Below, piece by piece: positions 23,471 to 32,251 of a DNA stretch of 45,574 bases. The number at the start of each line of letters is the position of its first letter. Position 1 is the stretch's first letter. The DNA lies in IMG/VR virus record IMGVR_UViG_3300037193_000175, positions 1 through 45,574 of that record. One strand, written 5' to 3'. Source of the stretch: a virus. The position numbers and the translations under genes are program-made. A model generated the notes under the pieces. The model ran no database searches. It had not been told where the DNA came from and saw only the letters and a list, made by a program, of their open reading frames with translations.

Positions 23471-23986
23471 ATGTCCTGGAACCGCGAACCGCCGCCGATC
23501 TTCGAACATGAAGACGAACTTCAACTGAAGTTGGAATACGCGCGCATTGTGGCGCGTAACCCGAACGCTCGCCTTACCGCCGGGTATCAGGTCTTCCCCG
23601 GCGAAGACAACTACGGACGCGCCATGCAAGCGCAAGCGTGGTTGTCGGACCCGATCGTTCAAGAGGAAATCAGCCGTCTTCGCGATAGCGGCGAAGCCGA
23701 AAGCCTGTTGCCCGAAGTTTCGTCCGTCAAACTCGAAATCCTTCAACGGGCGCGCGGCGCGATCGACGACAAAGACGCCGCTGCGCTGTACAAGCTGTAT
23801 CTCGAAAGCGAAGGTGAAATCCAAAAGGGTCCGGCGATTATCAACGATAATCGGACGGTCAACGTACTTCGCGTTCCCGCGCGCGATACTACGCCTGAAG
23901 ACGACGAAGACTTTGATCGGCGGTTTTACCTTCAACAGAATGCGTTGATCGCCGATGCCAAGTCCAAACGAACCGTCGCGGCTTAA
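23471..23986 (+). CDS. Terminase small subunit
   Basis: 171 aa. DNA-recognition subunit of the packaging motor. Pattern NARLTAGYQVFPGEDNYGRA followed by QAWLSDPIVQEEISRLRDSG and KLEILQRARGAIDDKDAAAL matches Terminase_2-type small subunits. The ATG at 23471 is chosen; an in-frame TTG at 23453 is possible. Its 3' end overlaps the large subunit by 32 bases. Confidence 0.82.
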   Translation: MSWNREPPPIFEHEDELQLKLEYARIVARNPNARLTAGYQVFPGEDNYGRAMQAQAWLSDPIVQEEISRLRDSGEAESLLPEVSSVKLEILQRARGAIDDKDAAALYKLYLESEGEIQKGPAIINDNRTVNVLRVPARDTTPEDDEDFDRRFYLQQNALIADAKSKRTVAA

Positions 23987-25592
23987 CAAATGGGGCAAAG
24001 CGGTTGTCGGCGCGATCGCCGGGGCAACCCTTGTCAGTGCGGCGGCGCTCGCCACGCCGCACGACGGCGTTCAACTCGAATACGGTTGGTCTTACCTTAA
24101 GGGTACGTCGCAGGAATTCGCGCTTCGGACGAATGCGAACCATATCCTGTATCACGGCACGCGCGGTCCAGGTAAGACCGATTGCCAGCTTGCGCGCTTC
24201 GCTTCGAACGTCGGCGTCGGATACGGTTCGTATTGGCGCGGCGTTATCTTCGATCGGAAGTACAAGAACCTTGACGACTTGATTATCAAGTCCAAGCGTA
24301 TCTTCAAAAAGATATTCGGCAACAAGTGCAAGTTCCTTGAAAGCAAGGGCGATTACAAATGGGTTTGGGATACGGGCGAAGAACTTATGTTCCGCCAGTT
24401 CCTGAAGTCCGACGACTATTGGAACTATCACGGTCAAGAATTCCCGTTCATCGGTTGGAACGAACTTTGCAAGTATCCGAATTCCAACGCATACGATAGT
24501 ATGATGAGTTGCAATCGTTCGTCCTGGACGCAAGAGAAGGACGGCGTATGGCTTGAAGGCGAAAAACGTTGGAACCTTGCGCCGATACCGCTTGAAGTCT
24601 TCAGTACGACGAACCCTTACGGACCGGGGCACAATTGGGTTAAGGCGAAGTTCATTGACGTTGCGCCGGTTGGGCGCGTTCATATTACGGAAGTTCAAGC
24701 CTTCGACCCGCGTATCAAGCAAGACGTGACGGTTCGACGGAAGCAAGTTGCGATCTTCGGTTCGTACAAGGAAAATCCGTACCTGGACCCGATATACGTT
24801 GCCGAACTCGAAAGCATTACGGACCCGAACAAGCGCGCGGCTTGGCTTGAAGGGGATTGGGATATCGTCGCTGGCGGCGCGATCGACGACGTTTGGCGTA
24901 AGCATATCCATATCCTGCCGCGCTTCGCCATTCCCGAAGGTTGGCGCATCGATCGCGCATTGGATTGGGGCAGTTCCCATCCTTGTAGTGTGGGCTGGTT
25001 TGCCGAAGCCAACGGGGAAGAAGCCGTAATCGAGTACGACGACGGTTCGACGGTTACGTTCTGTCCGCCGCCGGGTTCGATAATTCAAATCGGCGAAGTG
25101 TACTTGACTGAAAAGCTAGGTTCGAACGTCGGGTTGCGTTTGAGCGCGCCGACGATTGCTGAAAAGATCAAAGCTTACGAAATGCGGCTTATGGCCGAAG
25201 GTTGGATTGAACAGCAACCTTGGCCTGGACCCGCCGACAACCAAATCCGCGACGTACGCGAACAAGACGTTGATACGATCGAAAAGAAGTTCGCCGACAA
25301 CGGGGTTCGTTGGGAAAGGTCTGATAAGTCCCCCGGCTCGCGCAAGAACGGGTTGCAGCTTATCCGCGATCGTTTAGAAGCTGCGATGATCGGCAAGGAA
25401 GAACCGCACCTATACTTCATGGATAACTGCCGGGCTTCGATCGCGACATTGCCCACATTGCCGCGTGACGAAGACGACCCGGACGACGTAGATACCGAAG
25501 CTGAAGATCATGCTTACGACATGGTTCGATATCGTGTATTGAAGGGTGCGAACCGGCTTGCGAAGAAGCTAAAGGCTAATTGGGCAAGCTGA
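23955..25592 (+). CDS. Terminase large subunit
   Basis: 545 aa packaging ATPase/nuclease. Walker A is HGTRGPGKTD (about residues 68-77); Walker B-like PFIGWNEL (about 161-168) has Asn before the catalytic Glu. The nuclease domain begins at RALDWGSSHPCSVGWF (about 333-348, metal Asp) and ends with DTEAEDHAYDMVRYRVL, the usual final Asp motif. Short hydrophobic N-terminus (VVGAIAGATLVSAAALA) precedes the ATPase. Order small-large-portal is standard. Class (headful or cos) cannot be decided here. Confidence 0.92.
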   Translation: MPSPNEPSRLNKWGKAVVGAIAGATLVSAAALATPHDGVQLEYGWSYLKGTSQEFALRTNANHILYHGTRGPGKTDCQLARFASNVGVGYGSYWRGVIFDRKYKNLDDLIIKSKRIFKKIFGNKCKFLESKGDYKWVWDTGEELMFRQFLKSDDYWNYHGQEFPFIGWNELCKYPNSNAYDSMMSCNRSSWTQEKDGVWLEGEKRWNLAPIPLEVFSTTNPYGPGHNWVKAKFIDVAPVGRVHITEVQAFDPRIKQDVTVRRKQVAIFGSYKENPYLDPIYVAELESITDPNKRAAWLEGDWDIVAGGAIDDVWRKHIHILPRFAIPEGWRIDRALDWGSSHPCSVGWFAEANGEEAVIEYDDGSTVTFCPPPGSIIQIGEVYLTEKLGSNVGLRLSAPTIAEKIKAYEMRLMAEGWIEQQPWPGPADNQIRDVREQDVDTIEKKFADNGVRWERSDKSPGSRKNGLQLIRDRLEAAMIGKEEPHLYFMDNCRASIATLPTLPRDEDDPDDVDTEAEDHAYDMVRYRVLKGANRLAKKLKANWAS

Positions 25593-25609
25593 AGGCGGGG
25601 AATAGTATT

Positions 25610-27112
25610 ATGGCAAATGTCGGCTTCGTTCATCCCGAAATCAAGGTTCGTATCCCGTCGTACGAACTAATCCGCGATTGCATCGCTGGCGAAACAACAA
25701 TCAAGTCGCGGAAGGAAAAGTACCTTCCGAAGCCGAACCCCGAAGACACGTCGGAAGACAACAACAAGCGGTATAATGCCTATTTGACGCGCGCCGTCTT
25801 TTACAACGTAGCGCAGCGCACGCTTGCCGGACTTGTCGGGCAAGTCTTCCTTCGCGACCCTTCGGTTAAGGTTCCGCAGTTGCTTGAACCCGTCGTAATC
25901 GACGCAACCGGGTCCGGCGTGCCGCTAGATCAACTCGCGCAAGAAGCAACCGGCTTCGGCGTCGGCTTCGGGCGCTTCGGCCTGTACGTCGATTACCCTT
26001 CCGTACTCGCGCCGGAAAGCGAAGTCGAACCGGGCGACGACGCGCAGCCGGGGGCGACTGTCGCCGATCTTGAAACCGGCGAAGTTCGCCCGGTTATCCG
26101 CGTCATTCCGCCTTGGGATTGCATTAACTATCGCGTCAAGCGGCGCGGTGCGAAACTCATTCTGTCGCTTGTCGTCTTCCGCGAAGACGCCGTTGTTGAA
26201 GACGACGGTTTCGAGACGAAGAAGAAAGATCAATGGCGCGTCCTTCGCCTGGACGAAAACGACCTTTACGTTATCGAAGTGTACCGCAACAAGAACGGGA
26301 CGAAGGCGGACGAAACGTACTTCCCGACGGACGCGAGCGGCGCACGCCTGAACGAACTTCCGTTCATCTTCGGCGGTTCGACGAACAACGACCCGAAGCC
26401 GGACCTTATGCCGATGTACGACCTATGTTCGTTGAACATCGCGCATTACCGCAACAGCGCGGATTACGAAGAAGCCGTGTACATGCTTGGACAGCCTACG
26501 GCGTGGTTCGGCGGTCTTACCGAAGAATGGGTAAAGAACGTCATGGGCGGAACCGTGGCGCTCGGCTCGCGATCGATTATCCCCCTTCCGCAGAATTCGT
26601 CGGCGGGCTTGCTTCAGGTCGAACCGAACACGCTCGCGAAGGAAGCGATGGACCAAAAGGAAGCGCAAATGCTCGCGCTTGGCGCGAAGCTGGTCGAAGG
26701 CTCCCAAGTCGAACGTACGGCGACGGAAGCCGATATCGACAATGTTTCGGAAACGTCAATTCTATCGACCGTCGCAGTCAACGTCGGCAACGCCTTCGAA
26801 TGGGCGTTGGGTTGGGCGGCGAAGTTCAGCGGCGCGGACGAAGGCGGTATCGAGTACGACTTGAATACCGAATTCGACCTTGTGAACCTGTCGCCGGACG
26901 AACGCCGCCAGCTTCTTGCCGAATGGCAGTCGGGCGGTATCCTAGACGAAGAATACCGCGACAACATGCAACGCGCCGGTATCGCAACCGTGCCGTTCGC
27001 GCAGTTCAAGACGAAGGCAGCGGAGCAAGACGCCGAACGCATGGCGAACGCCGTCGCCGAAGCGGAAGCCTTGCATAGCGCGACGGGCGGCAACGACCCG
27101 CCGGGGGCATAA
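25610..27112 (+). CDS. Portal protein (DUF4055 type)
   Basis: 500 aa, forms the dodecameric portal vertex. Sequence features match DUF4055 portals: YNAYLTRAVFYNVAQRTLAG, GLVGQVFLRDP, ATGFGVGFGRFGLYVDYP, PFIFGGSTNNDPKP and YEEAVYMLGQPTAWFGGL. ATG at 25610 after GCGGGGAATAG is preferred to an upstream TTG at 25580 inside the terminase end. Overlaps the next gene as TAATG. Confidence 0.9.
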   Translation: MANVGFVHPEIKVRIPSYELIRDCIAGETTIKSRKEKYLPKPNPEDTSEDNNKRYNAYLTRAVFYNVAQRTLAGLVGQVFLRDPSVKVPQLLEPVVIDATGSGVPLDQLAQEATGFGVGFGRFGLYVDYPSVLAPESEVEPGDDAQPGATVADLETGEVRPVIRVIPPWDCINYRVKRRGAKLILSLVVFREDAVVEDDGFETKKKDQWRVLRLDENDLYVIEVYRNKNGTKADETYFPTDASGARLNELPFIFGGSTNNDPKPDLMPMYDLCSLNIAHYRNSADYEEAVYMLGQPTAWFGGLTEEWVKNVMGGTVALGSRSIIPLPQNSSAGLLQVEPNTLAKEAMDQKEAQMLALGAKLVEGSQVERTATEADIDNVSETSILSTVAVNVGNAFEWALGWAAKFSGADEGGIEYDLNTEFDLVNLSPDERRQLLAEWQSGGILDEEYRDNMQRAGIATVPFAQFKTKAAEQDAERMANAVAEAEALHSATGGNDPPGA

Positions 27113-28059
27113 TGGCCGAACTGTTCGATATCGTCGTTCGCCGTCAAATCTATATCGAAGGTTTGAAGGCGACAAAGGGCGTCGAATTCGCCGCCGCGCT
27201 CGCCAAGCTGCGAACCGAACTGGCGCACCGGCTGGCGGGCTTCGAATACGACGATCTAGGCAACGCAACGAAGACTTCCATTCGCAAGTTGATCGTCGAT
27301 CTTCGCAAGATCGCGAAGGCCGTCTTCGACCCGTACCTTACGGCGTTGATCGATTGGCTTCAGCGCTTCGTTCGCGTCGATCTAGCGTTGCTCGCCATGT
27401 CCTACGGCGAAGCCCGCCCCGATCGCCGGGACGCGCTTCAAACGGCCCCGAACAGCGATGATATGTGGGCACTGGCGATCGCCGCCCCGTTGGCTGCTAC
27501 GGGGACGCTGGCGCTGCCTTTCCTCGCCGCGTTGCTGCCTTCGTTGTACGTCAAGCTTGAACGATTGACGATGCAACACTTCGCCAATCGTTCGACGCGC
27601 GCCGACTTGATTACCGCAATCGTCGGTTCGCCGAATACGAAAGAAGCGCAAGGTTATCTTCGGCAGTTGCAAGCGCAGTCGAACGCCGCGACGAACACGG
27701 TTCTTCAGCATCTTGCGAACCAAATCAACGATACGTTGGGTTCGAAGATCGTCGGCTTTTACGAATGGGTTTCGGTCCTGGACGACAGGACGACGAAGAT
27801 TTGTACCGATCGCGACGGCAACCGCTACGCCTACGGTCGCGGTCCTATTCCCCCGGCGCACGTCAATTGCCGATCGACGACAGTACCCGTCGATATCGAC
27901 GCGCCAGCCTCGCCGAACAGCTTCAGTCAATGGCTTCGGGGACAACCCGACGAATTCGTTTCCGACGCCCTAGACGGACGCCGGGGCGCTCGATATGAAC
28001 GTGCTTCGCCGATTACCCTGAACGCCTATGGCGCGAAGGGTCCGCTAATCACCGCGTAA
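27112..28059 (+). CDS. Minor head protein, Mu gpF-like
   Basis: 315 aa. The C-terminal part carries the MuF signature WVSVLDDRTTKICTDRDGN followed by IPPAHVNCRST, which includes the conserved Cys/His set. The N-terminal two thirds are helical. Such proteins take part in head morphogenesis and may enter the virion. TAATG overlap with portal. Confidence 0.88.
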   Translation: MAELFDIVVRRQIYIEGLKATKGVEFAAALAKLRTELAHRLAGFEYDDLGNATKTSIRKLIVDLRKIAKAVFDPYLTALIDWLQRFVRVDLALLAMSYGEARPDRRDALQTAPNSDDMWALAIAAPLAATGTLALPFLAALLPSLYVKLERLTMQHFANRSTRADLITAIVGSPNTKEAQGYLRQLQAQSNAATNTVLQHLANQINDTLGSKIVGFYEWVSVLDDRTTKICTDRDGNRYAYGRGPIPPAHVNCRSTTVPVDIDAPASPNSFSQWLRGQPDEFVSDALDGRRGARYERASPITLNAYGAKGPLITA

Positions 28060-28073
28060 GGAAGGACAATCCG

Positions 28074-28760
28074 ATGAAACTGAAGTATCTGTTGAATTCG
28101 ACGGCGTACAACAGCCTGGACGACGCCCACAAGGAATTCTACATCGCAGGCGACAAGGACGGCGAATACGTCCTGGATATCGACGGCCTTCCGCAAGGCG
28201 AAGATACCGGCCCGCTGAAGCGCGGCTTGGAAGCCGAAAAGGGCAAGTCGAAGGAACTGAAGCGCCAGCTTGACGAAGCGAACGCGAAGATCGCCGACTT
28301 CCCCGACGTGGAAGCGTTGAAGAAGACGCACGAAACCGAAACGGCGAAGCTGAAGACGTTCGCCGACAAGTCGCTGAAGGACGGCGTTGCAATGTCGATC
28401 GCGTCGAAGATTTCGAACGCGCCGAAGTTGCTCGCACCGGAGATTGCGGCGCGTATCAGCGTCGATATGACGGGCGACGAACCGAAGACCGTCTTCCTGG
28501 ACAAAGACGGCAAGCCGGACGCAACGTTGACTGTGGAAAAGATTTCCGAAGAATTCGTTGCAAACCCGGATTACAAGGCTATTATCGTCGCATCGAAGGC
28601 GACCGGCGGCGGTGCCCCGGCCCGGCCTTCGATCAAGCCCTTGGGCGGCGGTGCCCCGCAAGGCGAACAAGGCAACCAATTCGACGCCGCGAAGGCCAAG
28701 CCTGCCGACATGGTAGCGCACCTGAAGGCGAAGAAGGAAGCCGCAGCGCAACAGCAATAG
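28074..28760 (+). CDS. Capsid scaffold-like protein
   Basis: 228 aa. A charged coiled coil (LEAEKGKSKELKRQLDEANA; KKTHETETAKLKTFADK) followed by a Gly/Ala/Gln/Lys-rich tail, located just before the major capsid gene: the usual profile of a scaffolding protein. AAGGAAGGA precedes the ATG. Confidence 0.8.
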   Translation: MKLKYLLNSTAYNSLDDAHKEFYIAGDKDGEYVLDIDGLPQGEDTGPLKRGLEAEKGKSKELKRQLDEANAKIADFPDVEALKKTHETETAKLKTFADKSLKDGVAMSIASKISNAPKLLAPEIAARISVDMTGDEPKTVFLDKDGKPDATLTVEKISEEFVANPDYKAIIVASKATGGGAPARPSIKPLGGGAPQGEQGNQFDAAKAKPADMVAHLKAKKEAAAQQQ

Positions 28761-28775
28761 CGCGGTTCGTTCTGT

Positions 28776-28798
28776 CCGTCGTAATCGGCGAATACCGC
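28776..28798 (+). promoter_or_regulatory. 23-bp element upstream of the capsid gene
   Basis: CCGTCGTAATCGGCGAATAC plus CGC, matching 17615-17637 at 21 of 23 positions. At 17598 this element follows a TTGACA; here no -35 is obvious, so it may be an activator-dependent late promoter core or a shared leader element. It lies 21 bases before the capsid ATG. Confidence 0.45.
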
Positions 28799-28818
28799 GC
28801 GGTCGAAAGGGAAATTCA

Positions 28819-29781
28819 ATGGCACTCTCCGATCTGGCGGTATTCTCCGAATACGTCTATTCGTCCATGTCCGAAGTCGTCGCGCAGCAGGTCGAACTGT
28901 TCAACGCGGCGTCGGGCGGCGCGATCATCTTGCGGCAGGCCGCGAACGAAGGCGACTACAGCGACATTGCCCTTTGGGCGAAGATCAGCGGCCTTGTCCG
29001 CCGTCGCAACGCCTACGGGACCGGCGCGCAGGCCGCGAAGGAACTCGAACACCTGATCGATACGATGGTCAAGGTTGCCGCCGGTACGCCGCCGGTCAAC
29101 ATGCCGCCGTCCATGTTCACCTGGATACAGCGGAACGAGGAAGAAGGCGGGGCCGTCGTCGGACAGCAGCTTGCGGGCGACATGCTCGCCGACATGCTGA
29201 ACACCGCGATCATGGCGTTCGTCGCCGCCGTGGACGGCGAAGCCGCCGTGACGCACGACTACAGCGCCACCGGCACGGCGAAGCTGTCCGAACTGAACAA
29301 GGCCGCTGGCAAGTTCGGCGATCGCGCGACCGACATTCGCGCGTGGCTGATGCATTCGAAGGTGCTGTTCGATATCTTCGGCACGGCGCTGGCGAATACC
29401 GAAGCCCTGTTCAACTTCGGCACCGTCAACGTTCGCCAGGACGGCTTCGGACGCCCGTTCGTCATTACCGACAGCGCATCGCTTATCAACACGACGCCGA
29501 ACCCGGACGTTTATCGTTCGCTTGGGCTTGTCGTCGGCGGTATCGTCGTCGAAGCGAACAACGACTTCGACGACAATATCGAAACGTCGAACGGCGACGA
29601 GAATATCCAGCGGACCTATCAGGCCGAATGGACGTACAATCTCGGCGTCAAGGGATACGCCTGGGACAAGGCGACCGGCGGCAAGTCCCCGAACGACGCG
29701 GCCCTTGCGACCGCGAACAATTGGGACAAGTACGCCACGTCGCACAAGGACACGGCGGGCGTTATCCTTCTTTCGCAGTAA
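28819..29781 (+). CDS. Major capsid protein
   Basis: 320 aa, consistent with an HK97-fold coat protein (it resembles gp13-like capsid proteins: VVAQQVELFNAASGGAIIL at the N-terminus, then DYSDIALWAKISGLVRRRN, LFDIFGTALANTEALFNFGT, GRPFVITDSASL and YQAEWTYNLGVKGYAWD). Position after the scaffold and its own ribosome site (AAAGGGAA) fit. A hairpin follows the stop. No fold was computed. Confidence 0.85.
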   Translation: MALSDLAVFSEYVYSSMSEVVAQQVELFNAASGGAIILRQAANEGDYSDIALWAKISGLVRRRNAYGTGAQAAKELEHLIDTMVKVAAGTPPVNMPPSMFTWIQRNEEEGGAVVGQQLAGDMLADMLNTAIMAFVAAVDGEAAVTHDYSATGTAKLSELNKAAGKFGDRATDIRAWLMHSKVLFDIFGTALANTEALFNFGTVNVRQDGFGRPFVITDSASLINTTPNPDVYRSLGLVVGGIVVEANNDFDDNIETSNGDENIQRTYQAEWTYNLGVKGYAWDKATGGKSPNDAALATANNWDKYATSHKDTAGVILLSQ

Positions 29782-29794
29782 CGCGCGATCGGCG

Positions 29795-29818
29795 GGGGCG
29801 GGCTTTCGGGTCCGCCCC
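29795..29818 (+). terminator. Hairpin after the capsid gene
   Basis: GGGGCGG (29795-29801) pairs with CCGCCCC (29812-29818) around GCTTTCGGGT. No T-run, so partial termination or mRNA stabilisation; it may keep capsid mRNA in excess. Confidence 0.6.
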
Positions 29819-29883
29819 TAACGTCGCATCCGTCGCAGGCGGGCGCGTCGTTAGGGCAACTTCGCAACCGGGAAGGTTTGAAT

Positions 29884-30351
29884 ATGGCAAAGCGTAAGAT
29901 CAAAGTCCTGTACTTTCTGAACGGTCCGTCAACGACCGAAGACGACGAAGCCGCGATCGGGCAGTTCAGCGCGCTTCACAACGTTTGCTTGCGGAACGCG
30001 CAGTACATCGGCGACAACGACGCGATCGAAGACTTCGATATCGTCGCCGGGCACGTCCCGTCGTCGTATGTCGCAGCCGCCGAAGAAAAGGGCGAACCGC
30101 CGATCGTCGCCCTTCCGAAGACGCCGATCGAAAGCGTCCAGGCGGGAAGCCCGCTCGCGCCCGCCGGGGACGCGCAGGACGACGCCGGAGCCGGTGACGC
30201 CGCTTCGGGAGCCGGGGACGCCGGACAGCCCGCCAGCGGGCAGGAAACGGCCCCTGTCGAGCCTGCCAAGGACGACGGCAAGGGTAACGCCAAGCCGAAG
30301 GCCCCCGAAGCCAAGCCGGACGCGGCGAAGGGCTGGCGTCCGAACGCCTAA
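29884..30351 (+). CDS. Head-associated protein with Pro/Ala-rich tail
   Basis: 155 aa. The N-terminus IKVLYFLNGPSTTEDDEAAI resembles that of the next gene (KILYFIAGVSPTVGEQAEI), so the two look related. From about residue 85 it is Ala/Pro/Asp/Lys-rich and disordered. Possibly a minor head or decoration protein; not proven. Confidence 0.65.
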   Translation: MAKRKIKVLYFLNGPSTTEDDEAAIGQFSALHNVCLRNAQYIGDNDAIEDFDIVAGHVPSSYVAAAEEKGEPPIVALPKTPIESVQAGSPLAPAGDAQDDAGAGDAASGAGDAGQPASGQETAPVEPAKDDGKGNAKPKAPEAKPDAAKGWRPNA

Positions 30352-30366
30352 CTGAAGGGAACGAAC

Positions 30367-30867
30367 ATGCAGAAAATCCTTTACTTCATTGCCGGTGTTT
30401 CGCCGACTGTCGGCGAGCAAGCCGAAATCGACGCGATCGTTCCCGCGACCGCGCCGCAATTCGAACTCGGCATTCGCACGAACATGGCCGGGGCGAACTA
30501 CGGCGAAGGCCGCTTGGAACCGGCGGATTTCGTCGCCGGTACGCCGCCCGTCGCGTACGACGTTCTGGACGACGAAGACGCGCGGGTTTACCCGATCTTC
30601 GACCCGGACAATCTGCCGGAAAGCGGCATCGAAGCGAACCAAGTCGTCCTTACCGACGCCGACGTTATCGCCATTCTGGACGGCGACGGCGTTAGCGCCG
30701 ACGCGACCGTTGCCGTTGCAGCGGGCGTCGATACTTACGAACTCGAAGCGACGGCGGCGATCGTCAACAGCGGGGACGCTCGCGCGATCGCCGTTACCGG
30801 CGTTTACGCAACGACCGTTACCTTTACCGTCGTCGCGGGAGAAATTACCGCGATCGCGCTGTCCTAA
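30367..30867 (+). CDS. Probable head decoration or minor head protein
   Basis: 166 aa. N-terminal segment KILYFIAGVSPTVGEQAEI is shared in pattern with the upstream protein; the C-terminal half (VSADATVAVAAGVDTYELEA; VYATTVTFTVVAGEITAIAL) is beta-rich, like a small Ig-like or decoration domain. Located between capsid and connector genes. Confidence 0.65.
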   Translation: MQKILYFIAGVSPTVGEQAEIDAIVPATAPQFELGIRTNMAGANYGEGRLEPADFVAGTPPVAYDVLDDEDARVYPIFDPDNLPESGIEANQVVLTDADVIAILDGDGVSADATVAVAAGVDTYELEATAAIVNSGDARAIAVTGVYATTVTFTVVAGEITAIALS

Positions 30868-30888
30868 CGGCTTGAAGGGGGACGCCGC

Positions 30889-31389
30889 GTGCCGCTGACT
30901 ATCGAAGACGGAACCAACGTTGCCGGGGCGACAAGCTACGCAACGCGGGCTGAAATCATCGCATATGCAGCGGCGCGCGGCGTAGTAATCGCCGACGCCG
31001 ACGCTTCGGACGTGTTCGCGATAAAGGCAATGGACTACATCGAACGGCAGTCGTTCAAGGGCGTGCCCACATACGGCCCCGTTGGCGTCGTCCAGGCGTT
31101 GCAGTTCCCCCGCGACGAAATCGAGTATCAAGGCGCGTACTTCGAAGCCGACGCAATCCCGCTGTTGCTGAAGAACGCCGAATGCGAAGCGGCAATGCTG
31201 ATTTCGCAGGGTATCGACCTAGAGCCGAACCGCGCCGCCGAACAAGGCGTGAAGCGCGAGAAAGTCGGACCGCTCGAAACCGAATTCTTCGCCGAAGCGC
31301 CTTACAGCGCGACGACGCCCCAACTGGACGCGCTGTTGAAACCCCTTATTGTGGGCAGCGGGTTCGCAATCAACGTCATTCGGAAATGA
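30889..31389 (+). CDS. Head-tail connector (DnaT-like family)
   Basis: 166 aa from GTG at 30889 after AAGGGGGA. Begins MPLTIEDGTNVAGATSYATR, the typical opening of phage proteins labelled 'DnaT-like ssDNA-binding' that are really neck/head-completion proteins; QALQFPRDEI is also characteristic. ATGA overlap with the next gene. Confidence 0.78.
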   Translation: MPLTIEDGTNVAGATSYATRAEIIAYAAARGVVIADADASDVFAIKAMDYIERQSFKGVPTYGPVGVVQALQFPRDEIEYQGAYFEADAIPLLLKNAECEAAMLISQGIDLEPNRAAEQGVKREKVGPLETEFFAEAPYSATTPQLDALLKPLIVGSGFAINVIRK

Positions 31390-31772
31390 CGTACTCGCGC
31401 GCGATCGCCAGCGCCCTTCGTCTTATCGAAGCAAAGGGCGAAGCTTGCATTTGGCACAAGCCCGCCGATCAAGACCCGGCGGCGAAGCCTTGGCGCGATC
31501 AACGGACCGGCGAACCCGTCGAACATGACGTGTCGATCGCATGGTTCAGCCCGCGCGATCTAGGCATGGGAACCGAAGCGTTTCTTGCGGCGATCGGCGG
31601 AACCGAAGTGCCCCAAGGGTTCGAAATCGGTCTTATGGGCGCGTACGACTTCGAACCGCTCGCGACGGATACGATCGAACGCGGCGAAGGGCGCATGGTA
31701 AGTCCAACGTCAATCGATCGTCTCGCGCCGAACGGCGAACCGATCTTGTACTTCGTCAAGGTGAAGCTGTAA
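31386..31772 (+). CDS. Neck / head-closure protein
   Basis: 128 aa from ATG at 31386 overlapping the previous stop. Ends with a strand pair (ERGEGRMVSPTSIDRLAPNG; PILYFVKVKL) like head-closure proteins. Identity rests largely on position between connector and tail-terminator-like genes. Confidence 0.62.
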   Translation: MTYSRAIASALRLIEAKGEACIWHKPADQDPAAKPWRDQRTGEPVEHDVSIAWFSPRDLGMGTEAFLAAIGGTEVPQGFEIGLMGAYDFEPLATDTIERGEGRMVSPTSIDRLAPNGEPILYFVKVKL

Positions 31773-32233
31773 TGCTGGCGGACCCGATCGTTGCACGCGA
31801 CGAAATGTTCCAACTGTTCGACGACGGTTGGGAAGCGATCGATTGGGAAGGTGCGCGTCATACGATCGCGCAACCTGAAGTTCGTTGGCAGGGCAAAGAA
31901 AAGCACGACGCGCCGATACCGGAAAGTTACTTCGTCCGGGTTGCTACCCGTCAAGCCGGTTCGCCGCTTGGCGGTTTCATGCAAGACGACGGCCCAAGTC
32001 CGAAGGTTTACGACACTTTCGGCAATCTGTTCGTCCAGGTCTTCGCGCCGATGGACGGCGAAGACAGTTATCGACAAGGCGAGTTGCTTGCGATCGCCGC
32101 ACGCGATATATTCCGGGGCGTCCAAACCCCTTCGGGTGTTTGGTTTCGTAATGCGCGTTACGTCGAACTGGACGACGACAAGAAGTTCTATCGTTGGAAC
32201 GTAATCGTCGAATACGAATTCAGCGAAACCTAG
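31772..32233 (+). CDS. Tail terminator / tail completion-like protein
   Basis: 153 aa from ATG at 31772 (TAATG). ESYFVRVATRQAGSPLGGF, YDTFGNLFVQVFAPMD and AARDIFRGVQTPSGVWFRNA fit the gpU-like alpha/beta tail-terminator fold (DUF4128-like). It precedes the tube gene, as expected. Confidence 0.7.
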   Translation: MLADPIVARDEMFQLFDDGWEAIDWEGARHTIAQPEVRWQGKEKHDAPIPESYFVRVATRQAGSPLGGFMQDDGPSPKVYDTFGNLFVQVFAPMDGEDSYRQGELLAIAARDIFRGVQTPSGVWFRNARYVELDDDKKFYRWNVIVEYEFSET

Positions 32234-32251
32234 ACCGAAAGGGGCTTTGAA

